Below are positions 8,196 to 16,447 of a stretch of 64,000 bases of DNA, piece after piece. The position numbers and the translations under genes were made by a program. Source of the stretch: Bisbaumannia pacifica (GTDB lineage: Bacteria > Pseudomonadota > Gammaproteobacteria > Pseudomonadales > Halomonadaceae). Location: NCBI RefSeq assembly GCF_007989625.1, contig NZ_BJUK01000014.1:16543-80542 (forward strand), written 5' to 3'. The notes beneath the pieces are model-generated. The model ran no database searches. It worked only from the letters and a program-made list of their open reading frames with translations, and was not told the origin of the DNA. Every line of letters begins with the position of its first letter. Positions within the stretch are counted from its first letter, which is position 1.

Positions 8196-9434
8196 ATGCA
8201 TCCCCAACGCCGTGCCCTGCACGATGAGCTCCACTCCCGCCCCTCCATCGACCTGCCCGGCTCCGCGCTGGTGCATCACTATGCCCTGCTGGACGAGGAT
8301 GGCGCCATCGGCCAGGCGCTGCTCGAGCGGCTGGCCCGGGACCACGGCGTACCCCCCGATCATCAGGCGGCCCAGCATATCCTCGAGCTCGACGGCATGA
8401 CGCTGAAGTGGGAGCGCCATACCGAATTCTTCACCCTGACCCTCTATCGCCCCGCCGTCCCCGGCGAGACCCACTGGCCCGCCCCGCCGGAGGTGCTGGA
8501 GCGCCTGCTCTCGCCGCATCGCGAGGCGATCATCAACGCCAGCCTGGTGCGGGTGGAGGCTCAGGCGCACTGGGGGGGCGCCCCTGCTGCCTACGGCTTC
8601 CGCGGCACCGCGGGCTCCCGGGTCGGCGGCGGCGCCGCCAGCGTATGGAGCGACTTCCACCTCAGCGACTGCGGCGTCAATCGCCTGCTGGTGATCAACG
8701 AGCGGCTCAACGACTTCCGCCTGGGACGCATGGTGCGCCGCCTGCTGGAGATCGAGACCTACCGCATGATGGCCTCCCTGGCGCTGCCCCTGGCCAAGTC
8801 GCTAAGCGGCGAGCTCCAGGCCCAGGAGCAGGCCCTGGCCGAGCTGACCCACCGCAACGCCCAGGCGCCGCGGGGCGATACCCGGCCGCTGCTGGAGGAG
8901 GTCAGCGCCCTCTCGGCACGCATCGCCCACACCTGCTCCCGGGCCCGCCAGCGCTTCAGCGCCACCGAGGCCTATGCCAGCCTGGTGGCGGAGCGCATCG
9001 AGGAGCTGCGCGAGAGTCGCATCGACGACCGCCAGCGCCTGGGCTATTTCATCCTGCGCCGCTTCCGCCCCACGGTGCGCTACTGCGCCGCCACCGACCA
9101 GCGCCTACTCAGCCTGGAGCAGCGGGTAGCCCATCTGGGCGACCTGCTCCAGGCTCGCGCCCAGGTGGAAATGGAGGCCCAGAACTCGGCGATCCTGCAG
9201 AGCCTCAACGAGCGCACCAGCCGCCAGCTGGCGATCCAGCGCGCCGTGGAGGGACTCTCGATGATCGTGCTGGGCTACTACATCCTCAGCCTCTACAAGC
9301 TGGGGGTGGAGAGCGTCAGCGCCATGGTGCCCCACGAGCCACGCCTGGTGAGCCTGGCCCTGGCGCCGGTGGCCTTGGCGCTGCTGATCGGCGTGGCCCT
9401 GCATATCCGCCGGGTCAGGAAGCACTCCAAGTAG
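8196..9434 (+). CDS. DUF3422 family membrane protein
   Basis: A 412-residue protein beginning MHPQRRALHDELHSRPSI, matching the DUF3422 pattern (R-x-x-L-x-x-E-x-H-x-R-P). A soluble region (1-190) carries the conserved VWSDFHLSDCGVNRLLV. A long coiled-coil-like stretch (about 190-350) follows, and two C-terminal membrane helices (about 353-372 and 386-403). The shape resembles CorA-like or sensor proteins but the function is unknown. I chose the ATG at 8196 because the earlier in-frame start adds a non-conserved 21-residue extension. It stands alone on the plus strand. Confidence 0.8.
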   Translation: MHPQRRALHDELHSRPSIDLPGSALVHHYALLDEDGAIGQALLERLARDHGVPPDHQAAQHILELDGMTLKWERHTEFFTLTLYRPAVPGETHWPAPPEVLERLLSPHREAIINASLVRVEAQAHWGGAPAAYGFRGTAGSRVGGGAASVWSDFHLSDCGVNRLLVINERLNDFRLGRMVRRLLEIETYRMMASLALPLAKSLSGELQAQEQALAELTHRNAQAPRGDTRPLLEEVSALSARIAHTCSRARQRFSATEAYASLVAERIEELRESRIDDRQRLGYFILRRFRPTVRYCAATDQRLLSLEQRVAHLGDLLQARAQVEMEAQNSAILQSLNERTSRQLAIQRAVEGLSMIVLGYYILSLYKLGVESVSAMVPHEPRLVSLALAPVALALLIGVALHIRRVRKHSK

Positions 9435-9520
9435 CCTTAGTCGGCGGCGGCCCGGGGCGATGCCTGCGAACGGCGCCGCCGCTCCAGCCCCGGACAAGCA
9501 GGCACGGTGATGCCACTGCA

Positions 9521-10399
9521 TCAGGAAGCGTCGGCTGGGCGAGTGATGTCTTCCCGGCGCAGGCCTTCGAGGCGCGCATAGAGGTACTCGGTAAAGAAAC
9601 CGTGCATCAGGAAGCGCTGACTGAGGTTCCAGGGGCCCACCAGGTAGAGGGGGTGCTTGTTGTAGGCCAGCTCGGCGAGCTGGGGCTCGCCGATCAGCGC
9701 GCCGATGCGCAGGGCGATGGACTGATCCAGGTTGAAGCCGTTGATGGCATCGCGGTACTCCTCCCGGGTCAGCAGCAGGCAGAACAGGCACATGAACAGC
9801 GCATGGGCGCTCTCGAAGTCGAGCACCTGGGTGCGCCGCGGGCGGATCTCGAACTCGAGCGCGTCCAGGGGACGCCAGTGTTGCCAGCTCGGCGCCCCGT
9901 CCTCCCCTGCTTGGTCTTCTCCTGCCCCATCCGGCGTCGCCCCCAGCGCCTCGATACTGCGAAACAGCGCCTGGTCGTGCTCGACGAAGCTCGCCTCGCG
10001 CATCTCGGCGATGCGCCGCGGGTAGAGGGTCACCGGCGCCACCTTGCCCGGGGCGGTGTTGTCGATCAGGAAGTTGAGCAGGTTCGACTCGGTGGCGAAG
10101 TGGCGCAGGATCAGGCGGTTAGCCTGGGGGCTGACGAAGTGGGTGCAGAACCAGCAGATCAGCCGCTGCAGCAGGCCATGGGCGCGGAACTGCGGCAGCG
10201 GCAGGCGCTTGAAGAACCACACCAAGTGCAGCAGCACCGCCAAGAGGCCCTGGAGAATGGGCCGCAGCCACCAGCGGGTGGGGTTGGCCAGGTCCTCCAG
10301 CCAGAGCCGCCGCGCCTCGGGCTCGATGGGCAGCGCCTCGTCCTGGGCGATGGCACGCAGATAGGGGCTAAGCGTTGCCTTCTCGTCTTGCCTAGTCAC
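9521..10399 (-). CDS. Uncharacterised protein (DUF6999-like), last gene of ketosynthase operon
   Basis: A 292-residue protein from a GTG start at 10399, chosen because a perfect AGGAGGT lies 5 bp upstream; the upstream ATG at 10441 lacks such a site. A hydrophobic stretch LQGLLAVLLHLVWFF (about 50-64) suggests membrane association. A second stretch, FESAHALFMCLFCLLL, is buried or membrane-touching. I recognise it only as resembling proteins annotated DUF6999 that accompany ketosynthase and haem-oxygenase-fold genes. No catalytic motif is evident. Its place at the end of a coupled operon suggests a role with those enzymes, for example in handling a lipid product, but that is inference. Confidence 0.6.
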   Translation of the reverse strand: MTRQDEKATLSPYLRAIAQDEALPIEPEARRLWLEDLANPTRWWLRPILQGLLAVLLHLVWFFKRLPLPQFRAHGLLQRLICWFCTHFVSPQANRLILRHFATESNLLNFLIDNTAPGKVAPVTLYPRRIAEMREASFVEHDQALFRSIEALGATPDGAGEDQAGEDGAPSWQHWRPLDALEFEIRPRRTQVLDFESAHALFMCLFCLLLTREEYRDAINGFNLDQSIALRIGALIGEPQLAELAYNKHPLYLVGPWNLSQRFLMHGFFTEYLYARLEGLRREDITRPADAS

Positions 10400-10490
10400 G
10401 GGGCACCTCCTGCGGCGGCAAGGCATAGCATCGCGGGCCACCAGGCGCCAATATCTCGCGGATCGGCCTAGTCAGCATCGGTTCAATCAC
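10392..10490 (-). other. Small frame ending in a second copy of the upstream gene's C-terminal tail
   Basis: A GTG at 10490, preceded by AGGAGGT, opens a 32-codon frame ending in YALPPQEVPRD-stop. The upstream oxidase ends in YALQLEEVPCD-stop. The two tails, each followed by the same kind of ribosome-binding site and GTG start, look like a short tandem duplication of a gene end. It may be a translated coupling peptide or merely a scar. Confidence 0.55.
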
Positions 10491-11169
10491 AGGGCACCTC
10501 CTCCAGCTGAAGGGCATAGAGCCGCGCCACCACGCGGGCGGTCCTGAGGATCGCCTGCGGCGCCTCGGGGGCCTGGCAGACCCGGTCGATCAGGCCATAG
10601 AGGGTGGCCAGGTGATCGTCGTCGTTCTCGCCGTGATAGCGCATGAAACGGGTGTAACCGCCATCGCCGCCGGTGGCCGCCTCGACCCGCGCCGCCCAGT
10701 CGCCGGCCATCTTCTGGCCCAGCCCCTCGATGATCCACATGGCACCGACCAGGTCGATCGGGTTGGGCTGGCCGGCGCGATGCATCATAAAGGCGTGCAG
10801 CGCCTCGCTGCCGATATTGCGCGGTGCCGCCTGGATCTCCGCCAGGTCGCCGCCGGCGGCCACATAGTCCGCCTCCAGCAGCTCGTAGTCGCGGTGTTCG
10901 TCCCGGGCATGCTGGATCACCACCGAGCGCAGGTCGGCATGGTGGCGATCGAAGCTCGAGGCGCAGCGGCTGATCCAGCGGGCGCCCTCGATCACCTGCT
11001 GGCGCAGGTTGAGCAACAGGGTACGGTACTCCGCCAGGCTCAGCTCGCCGCGATCGAGGCGCTGGATCAAGGGCAGGCGGCCCAGTTGGCGCTCGAAGTC
11101 GAACCACACCCGCATCAGGCCCTGCAGGCAGTCCTGGCCGGCGGCGGTGGTAATCAGGGTCTCTTGCAT
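10483..11169 (-). CDS. Haem-oxygenase-fold iron-containing redox enzyme (TenA/HDO-like)
   Basis: A 228-residue, all-helical protein resembling the iron-containing redox enzymes of the haem-oxygenase/TenA fold. That group includes di-iron oxidases such as UndA, which makes 1-undecene from fatty acid. Candidate metal ligands sit on the expected helices: E61 in QQVIEGARW, the ARDEHRDYE segment (90-92), E148 in WIIEGLG and D185/H186 in NDDDHLATL. I cannot confirm the exact ligand set without an alignment. It lies 15 bp after the ketosynthase gene and before the DUF6999-like gene. An oxidation or decarboxylation of the ketosynthase product is a natural guess. Biliverdin-forming haem oxygenase or thiaminase activity is less likely from context. 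Confidence 0.72.
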   Translation of the reverse strand: MQETLITTAAGQDCLQGLMRVWFDFERQLGRLPLIQRLDRGELSLAEYRTLLLNLRQQVIEGARWISRCASSFDRHHADLRSVVIQHARDEHRDYELLEADYVAAGGDLAEIQAAPRNIGSEALHAFMMHRAGQPNPIDLVGAMWIIEGLGQKMAGDWAARVEAATGGDGGYTRFMRYHGENDDDHLATLYGLIDRVCQAPEAPQAILRTARVVARLYALQLEEVPCD

Positions 11170-11184
11170 CGGAATCTCCTTCTC

Positions 11185-12282
11185 TCAGGCGTCGACCACG
11201 GTTAGCTGCATATAGGCGGTATTGAAGCGGCCGCTCTCCGGTACCATGCAGAGGATGCGCTCCCCGGGCCGGGGCTCGCGGGTGCGCAGGAACTCGTCGA
11301 GCATGATGAATAGCGAGGCACAGCCGGTATTGCCGCGCTCGTAGAGGTTGGTATACCACTTCTCCTCCGGGATCATCGCCCCGGCCTGGGTCAGCATCTC
11401 GGCGATACGCCCGCGGAAGTGGTGGGAGGAGTAGTGGCAGAGCAGGTGATCGACCTCATCGACCGCCACCCGCCCCTCGTCGATCAGCCGCAGCAGGCCA
11501 TCCACCCCCAGCTTGACGATATTGTCGAGCAGCCGCACGTCCTGACGCAGCAGCAGGGCCCCGGCCGCCTCCGCCTCGGCGTAGGTGGCGAAATCCTGCC
11601 AGGTACGCCCATCGGGTGCCTGGCCCACGCTCATGCACAGCGGATAGGCATCGGCATGGGAGTAGCCGCGGATCCAGTCGATGCGCAGGCAGCGCCCGCG
11701 GGGTGCGGCCTCCAGCAACAGGGCCCCGGCGCCATCGGAGAGCATCCAGCGCAGGAACTCGGCATCGAAGTCGGGCTCTGCCCCCGCCGCCTCGAAGCGG
11801 CTCGCCTTGAACAGCCGCGAGGCCAGCTCGCTGGCCACCACCAGGGCGCGGCGATGCTCGCCGGCGGCCAACGACAAAAAGGCGGTCTTCAGCGCCATCA
11901 TGCTGCTGGAACAGATACCGTGGCTGGTGTGCAGCTCCACGTCGCCGAGCCCCAGCGCCGCCTGCACCTGGCTACCGAAGCCCGGCAGCACCAGGTCGCC
12001 CTGGCTGGTGGCCACGCTCAGCAGCCCCAGGTCGCGCCTGCCCAGCCCCGCCGCCGCCAGGCACTGCTCCCCCGCCCGGGCCGCCATCTCGGCGTTGCCG
12101 ATGGTGGTGCGGTGCTCGGCGTCGATGGCGTAGTGGCGCCGCCGGATGCCATTGGCCTTGAGGATGCGCGCCTTGAGGCGGCTGGGCTTGCCATTGACCC
12201 GCCCCAACACCTCCTCGATCCGCTCGTTATCCACGGCCGGTCCCGGCAGGTGGTGGCCGCTGCGGGTGACATAGACACTCAT
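11185..12282 (-). CDS. Beta-ketoacyl-ACP synthase III-like enzyme (StlD/DarB type)
   Basis: A 365-residue thiolase-fold condensing enzyme. The catalytic triad of KAS III enzymes is visible: cysteine in SHGICSSSMMA (C124), histidine in LCHYSSHH (H283) and asparagine in YERGNTGCAS (N318). Together with the N-terminal GxHLPGPAVDNERIE pattern, this points to the StlD/DarB branch, which makes dialkylresorcinol or cyclohexanedione precursors, rather than housekeeping FabH. The ATG overlaps the stop of the upstream membrane-protein gene as ATGA, implying coupled translation. No acyl carrier protein or aromatase is in the cluster, so substrates would come from primary fatty-acid metabolism. The product is unknown. 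Confidence 0.85.
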   Translation of the reverse strand: MSVYVTRSGHHLPGPAVDNERIEEVLGRVNGKPSRLKARILKANGIRRRHYAIDAEHRTTIGNAEMAARAGEQCLAAAGLGRRDLGLLSVATSQGDLVLPGFGSQVQAALGLGDVELHTSHGICSSSMMALKTAFLSLAAGEHRRALVVASELASRLFKASRFEAAGAEPDFDAEFLRWMLSDGAGALLLEAAPRGRCLRIDWIRGYSHADAYPLCMSVGQAPDGRTWQDFATYAEAEAAGALLLRQDVRLLDNIVKLGVDGLLRLIDEGRVAVDEVDHLLCHYSSHHFRGRIAEMLTQAGAMIPEEKWYTNLYERGNTGCASLFIMLDEFLRTREPRPGERILCMVPESGRFNTAYMQLTVVDA

Positions 12283-12845
12283 GATGACGTCCTCTGCTTG
12301 AGGGCATGACGCAGGCAGCGCAGGTTCTCCTCCAGATAGGGGAAGACACACAACAGCGCCATGAACCCGAGATAGAACGGCAGGTAGCCCTCGCCGCCAT
12401 GGGGGCTGGCCAGGGGCTCCAGGCGCAGTTGGCCCTGCCAATCCAGTTGGATCAGCTCGAGCACCACCGGCCAGTTGATGATCAGGATCATCGCCAGCAT
12501 ATAAAACGGCAGCGTGGCCAGGTAGTTATGGGCATGCATCTCCCACAGGCTGATCTCGCGGCGCGGCGCCGCATAGTGCACGTCCCAATGCGCCACCAGC
12601 TCGTGGAGCATCCAGGCCACCAGGCAGATCAGCAGCACCAACACATTCACCCGGAACAGCAGGCACAGCAGGATGGGGATGCCCACCTGCAGGCCCATCA
12701 GCGAATGCATGAGCGACTCCTTGAGCCCCGAGGTGACCTCGATGCGCGTCGCCCGGTGACAGCACCAATCGACGAAACCGGCGATGCCCCACAGGGGCAG
12801 GAAGAGGTAGAGCAACGCATTGATCAATAGCGACTGGGTATCCAT
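12279..12845 (-). CDS. Histidine-rich integral membrane protein, first gene of ketosynthase operon
   Basis: A 188-residue polytopic membrane protein with about four or five hydrophobic helices (near 8-26, 47-75, 105-130 and 150-172). Conserved-looking histidines sit at helix edges: DWCCHRATRIE, MLHELVAHWDVHYA and WEMHAHNYLA. Clustered membrane histidines recall fatty-acid desaturase and hydroxylase metal sites, though the canonical HxxxH/HxxHH spacing is not clear, so I do not assign an enzyme class. It is the promoter-proximal gene of a four-gene operon and is translationally coupled to the ketosynthase. A lipid-modifying or product-export role is inferred. Confidence 0.65.
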   Translation of the reverse strand: MDTQSLLINALLYLFLPLWGIAGFVDWCCHRATRIEVTSGLKESLMHSLMGLQVGIPILLCLLFRVNVLVLLICLVAWMLHELVAHWDVHYAAPRREISLWEMHAHNYLATLPFYMLAMILIINWPVVLELIQLDWQGQLRLEPLASPHGGEGYLPFYLGFMALLCVFPYLEENLRCLRHALKQRTSS

Positions 12846-12998
12846 GTGACTCGTCTCGGCGATGGCTGAGGTTAAACATCCGTTTTAACAAACACTGTTC
12901 GATAACTATTCTAGCCGAGATCCCGGCGAACGCAAGGGGGAATCGGCGTCGTGCGCCCGAGGGCGACAATAAAGAATAAGGATCAATTGCAGATGCTT

Positions 12999-13017
12999 TT
13001 GATAAAAATTATCATTT
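12999..13017 (+). promoter_or_regulatory. Candidate Fur box upstream of TonB receptor
   Basis: The AT-rich segment TTGATAAAAATTATCATTT resembles the Fur consensus built from GATAAT hexamers and forms an imperfect inverted repeat. It lies about 75 bp before the receptor start, in otherwise GC-rich DNA. Confidence 0.65.
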
Positions 13018-13089
13018 GTTTGTTTCACGGCGTCACTCCCCGGCGCCGACGATGCTCACAATTCATGACAAGCAAGGGATCCCCCTCCT

Positions 13090-15222
13090 ATGACACTCCC
13101 CGCCAAGCGTCCGCTTGCCTGGCTGGTGCCCGCCCTGCTGGGCGGCCTGCTTCCCGCTCCCGTCCTGGCCCAGGAGGCCGACAGCGCGGCCAACGCCGCG
13201 GCCCTCGAGGCCCTGGTGATCACCGCCACCCGTAACCAGCGCCAGGCCGACGACAGCTCCCAGCGCGTCACCATCATCGACCGCGAGCAGATCGAGCGGC
13301 AACTGGCGATCAGCGACGACCCCGGCCAAGTACTCAGCCAGCTGATCCCCTCCTACTCCCCCAGCCGCCAGAAGCTCTCCAACGCCGGTGAGTCCTTCCG
13401 CGGCCGCTCGCCGCTGTTCTTGATCGATGGCGTGCCTCAGACCAATCCGCTGCGCGACAGCGCCCGGGACAGCTACACCATCGACCTGTCGATGGTCGAG
13501 CGCATCGAAGTGATCCACGGCGCCAGCGCCGAGCACGGCCTGGGGGCCACCGGCGGCATCATCAACTTCGTCACCCGCCGTGCCGAGGCCGGCGAGCTCA
13601 ACCAGCACGTCGGCCTCCAGCTGACCAGCGACGACGACTTCGAGTCGGAGGGCTTCGGCCACAAGCTGGACTACCGCCTCAGCGGTCAGACCGGCGACTG
13701 GGACTACCTGGTGGCGGCCAGCCGCCAGCAGCGCGGGGTCTTCTACGACGGCAACGACCAGGTCGTCGGCATCGCCTACCCGGGGGAGCTGCAGGACTCC
13801 ACCAGCTACGACCTCTTCGCCCGCCTCGGCTACTGGATCGACGACCACCAGAACCTGGAGGTCTCGGTCAATCACTTCGACCTGGAGGAAGGCGACGACT
13901 ATGTGCCGGTCGCCGGCGACCGCGACGCCGGCATCCCCACTACCGCGCGTCCGGGCACCCCAGACGGCGACCCCGGCTACAACCAGGTGACCACCGCCCG
14001 CCTGGCCTACGGGCACGACGACTGGTTCGGCAACCGCCTCGACGCCCAACTCTACCACCAACGCTTCCGCGCCCAGTTCGCCACCACCCCCTACTTTCCC
14101 TACCAGGAGGGTGGCGAGAGCCGTTTCGACCAGACCCGCAACGCCTCCGACAAGCTGGGCGCCAAGTTCACCCTCTCCCGGGGCGGCCTGCTCAATGACC
14201 GCCTGACCCTGACCAGCGGCCTCGACCTGCTCCAGGACGAGACCACCCAGACGCTGGTGCATACCGGGCGCACCTATGTGCCGCAGAGCCAGTTCCGTAA
14301 CCTGGCGGCCTTCCTGCAGGGCGACCTGGCGGTCACCGAGCGCTTGACCCTGAACGCCGGGGTGCGCCACGAGTACGCCCGCCTCGACGTGGACGACTTC
14401 GCCACCATCGACCGCAGCGACGTGACCCAGGACAAGGTCACCGTCGAAGGCGGCTCCCCCGACTTCGACGAGACCCTGTTCAACGCCGGTGCCACCTACC
14501 AGGCCAACGACTGGCTGCAGCTCTACGCCAACTACTCGGAAGGCTTCGGCATGCCCGACGTGGGCCGGGTATTGCGCGGCATCGATCAGCCCGGCCAGAA
14601 CATCGACGACCTGCTGCAGCTGCAGCCCATCGTCACCGACAACCGCGAGATCGGCGCCCGCTTCGACTGGGAGAACTACGGCCTGGAGCTGAGCTACTAC
14701 GAGTCGAACTCCGACGTCGGCGAGCGTCTCGCCTACGACGCTGCCAGCGGCAGCTGGGTCGGCAACCGCGAGAAGACCGAGATCCAGGGCATCGAGGTGA
14801 CCGGCGAGCTGCGCCTGGGCGATGCCCATGAGCTGCGCCTGACCTATACCCATGCCGAGGGCGAGTCGGACACCGATGGCGACGGCAGCGTCGACACCGA
14901 GCTGACCGGGCTCAATATCGCCCCGGACACCCTGCGCCTGGCCTGGAGCGCCGACTGGAACGAGCGCCTCTCCTCGCACCTGCAAGTCAGCCGCTACTTC
15001 GACCGCAGCGTCGACGACCCCGAGCTCGAGTTCGACGGCTATGGCCTGGTGGACGCCTCCCTGGCCTATCGCCTGCCCCAGGGGCGCCTCTCCCTGGGCG
15101 TCGAGAACCTCACCGACGAGCAGTACATCACCTACTACTCCCAGGCCGGACGGGCCAGCGACGACTACTACTTCGCCGGTCGCGGCCGCACCCTCACCCT
15201 GGGCTACCAGTTGGACTTCTAG
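13090..15222 (+). CDS. TonB-dependent siderophore receptor
   Basis: A 710-residue outer-membrane gated barrel for uptake of a ferric siderophore. A signal peptide (AWLVPALLGGLLPAPVLAQ) is followed by a TonB-box-like ALEALVITATR. The plug domain has FRGRSPLFLIDGVPQ and VERIEVIHGASAEHGLGATGGIINFVTR, and the barrel ends in a terminal aromatic residue (YQLDF). The plug and the last strands resemble IutA/FatA-type receptors, but ligand prediction is unsafe. A Fur-box-like site upstream and the neighbouring binding-protein-dependent permease genes support iron uptake. A rho-independent terminator follows directly. Confidence 0.9.
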   Translation: MTLPAKRPLAWLVPALLGGLLPAPVLAQEADSAANAAALEALVITATRNQRQADDSSQRVTIIDREQIERQLAISDDPGQVLSQLIPSYSPSRQKLSNAGESFRGRSPLFLIDGVPQTNPLRDSARDSYTIDLSMVERIEVIHGASAEHGLGATGGIINFVTRRAEAGELNQHVGLQLTSDDDFESEGFGHKLDYRLSGQTGDWDYLVAASRQQRGVFYDGNDQVVGIAYPGELQDSTSYDLFARLGYWIDDHQNLEVSVNHFDLEEGDDYVPVAGDRDAGIPTTARPGTPDGDPGYNQVTTARLAYGHDDWFGNRLDAQLYHQRFRAQFATTPYFPYQEGGESRFDQTRNASDKLGAKFTLSRGGLLNDRLTLTSGLDLLQDETTQTLVHTGRTYVPQSQFRNLAAFLQGDLAVTERLTLNAGVRHEYARLDVDDFATIDRSDVTQDKVTVEGGSPDFDETLFNAGATYQANDWLQLYANYSEGFGMPDVGRVLRGIDQPGQNIDDLLQLQPIVTDNREIGARFDWENYGLELSYYESNSDVGERLAYDAASGSWVGNREKTEIQGIEVTGELRLGDAHELRLTYTHAEGESDTDGDGSVDTELTGLNIAPDTLRLAWSADWNERLSSHLQVSRYFDRSVDDPELEFDGYGLVDASLAYRLPQGRLSLGVENLTDEQYITYYSQAGRASDDYYFAGRGRTLTLGYQLDF

Positions 15223-15248
15223 GCCCCCGCCTTGCTAGCTCGCTCTTT

Positions 15249-15275
15249 AGCGGCGCCCCCGGGCGCCGCTTTTTT
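15249..15275 (+). terminator. Terminator of the TonB receptor gene
   Basis: AGCGGCGCCC pairs with GGGCGCCGCT across a 2-nt centre and is followed by a T-run. It lies 27 bp after the receptor stop. Confidence 0.9.
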
Positions 15276-15342
15276 ATGGCCGATTCCGGGCTTAACACCG
15301 ACCAGCGGGAAGCCATGATATGGCATAGCACCAGCGATAGAG

Positions 15343-15384
15343 CAGAATAAAACAGGCTGCCGAGGGAGGGCTCCTTCGGCAGCC
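15343..15384 (-). terminator. Terminator of the minus-strand binding protein/permease operon
   Basis: Read on the minus strand, GGCTGCCGA pairs with TCGGCAGCC and is followed by TGTTTTATT. It lies about 30 bp past the stop of the last permease gene. Confidence 0.8.
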
Positions 15385-15415
15385 GCTCTCATAGCTGATT
15401 CGTGAACTACAGGGC

Positions 15416-16447
15416 TTAGCGCCAGCGATAGAGCAGATAGACCAGGAAGGGCGCGCCGACGCCGGCGACGAAGATCCCCGCCGGCAGGTCCCGGGGCAGG
15501 AAGGCCAGCCGCCCCAGCAGGTCGGCGTAGAGCAGGATCAGGGCCCCGAGCAGCGCGCTGGCCGGCACCAGGCCCATATAACCCGGCGCTACCAGGCGCC
15601 GGGCGAGGTGCGGGGCCAGCAGGCCAATAAAGGCGAGCCCGCCGGCGAAGGCCACCGCCGCGCCACTCAGGGCCACCGCCAGCAGCAGCAGCGCCAAGCG
15701 GCTGCCGCGCACCGCCGTGCCCAGCCCGATGGCCATCTCGTCGCCCAGCGCCAGGACATCCAGGCGTCGCGCCAGCCCCAGCGCCAGGGGCAGGCCGATC
15801 AGCGCCCAGGGGGCGAGTCCCGCCACCTCCCGCCACTGGGCGGCATAGAGGCTGCCGGTCAGCCACACATAGGCCTGCATCGCCGTGGTATCGGGGCTCA
15901 GCACCAACACCAGGGTGGTCGCCGCGCCCAGGGCGGCGCTGATGCCGATGCCGATCAGCACCAGCCGGGCCGGGCCGAGGCCGCGCCCGGTCAGGGCGAC
16001 GATGCCCAGCGCCACCAGCAGTGCCCCGCCCAGGGCCACCGCCGGCAGCCAGGCCTCGCCCAGGACGCCGCCGCCCAGCGCCAGGAAGCTCACCGCCGCC
16101 AGCGAGGCCCCCCCGGTGATGCCGATCACATCCGGCGAGGCCAGGGGGTTGCGCACCAGGCCCTGCATCAGCAGGCCGGCGGTCCCCAGGCAGGTGCCCA
16201 CCAGGATCGCCAGCAGCAGCCGCGGCAGGCGGATCTCGTGGACGATCAGGGCGATCTCGCTGCGCTCGGGGAACCACAGCGCCTGCCAGACCTGCGCCGA
16301 GGAGGTGGGCTGACTGCCCAGGCAGAGCGCGAGCCAGGCGCTGGCGAGCAGCGCCAGGCCCAGTCCCAGGGTCGCCGCCAGGGTGCGGCGTTGCAGGCGC
16401 CAGGCCAGGCGGCCGCCGGCGGCGCGTAACACGAGGGGAGCGGTCAT
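15416..16447 (-). CDS. FecCD-family siderophore ABC transporter permease
   Basis: A 343-residue inner-membrane permease of the BtuC/FecCD family with about ten hydrophobic helices. Typical motifs are RLPRLLLAILVG near the first third, LMQGLVRNPLASPDVIG in the next, and FIGLLAPHLARRL, the cytoplasmic coupling segment, in the C-terminal third. Its ATG overlaps the stop of the upstream permease gene. It should pair with the permease at 16444-17448, the binding protein at 17442-18422 and the divergently encoded ATPase at 18491. The start at 16447 fits the family N-terminus; a longer frame upstream is only the shadow of the preceding gene. Confidence 0.9.
   Translation of the reverse strand: MTAPLVLRAAGGRLAWRLQRRTLAATLGLGLALLASAWLALCLGSQPTSSAQVWQALWFPERSEIALIVHEIRLPRLLLAILVGTCLGTAGLLMQGLVRNPLASPDVIGITGGASLAAVSFLALGGGVLGEAWLPAVALGGALLVALGIVALTGRGLGPARLVLIGIGISAALGAATTLVLVLSPDTTAMQAYVWLTGSLYAAQWREVAGLAPWALIGLPLALGLARRLDVLALGDEMAIGLGTAVRGSRLALLLLAVALSGAAVAFAGGLAFIGLLAPHLARRLVAPGYMGLVPASALLGALILLYADLLGRLAFLPRDLPAGIFVAGVGAPFLVYLLYRWR

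Noticed and set aside
13063..14985. 640-codon minus-strand frame opposite the first TonB receptor
   Set aside because: Antisense shadow of a clearly real receptor gene; composition is Gly/Val/Ala/Gln-rich without domains.
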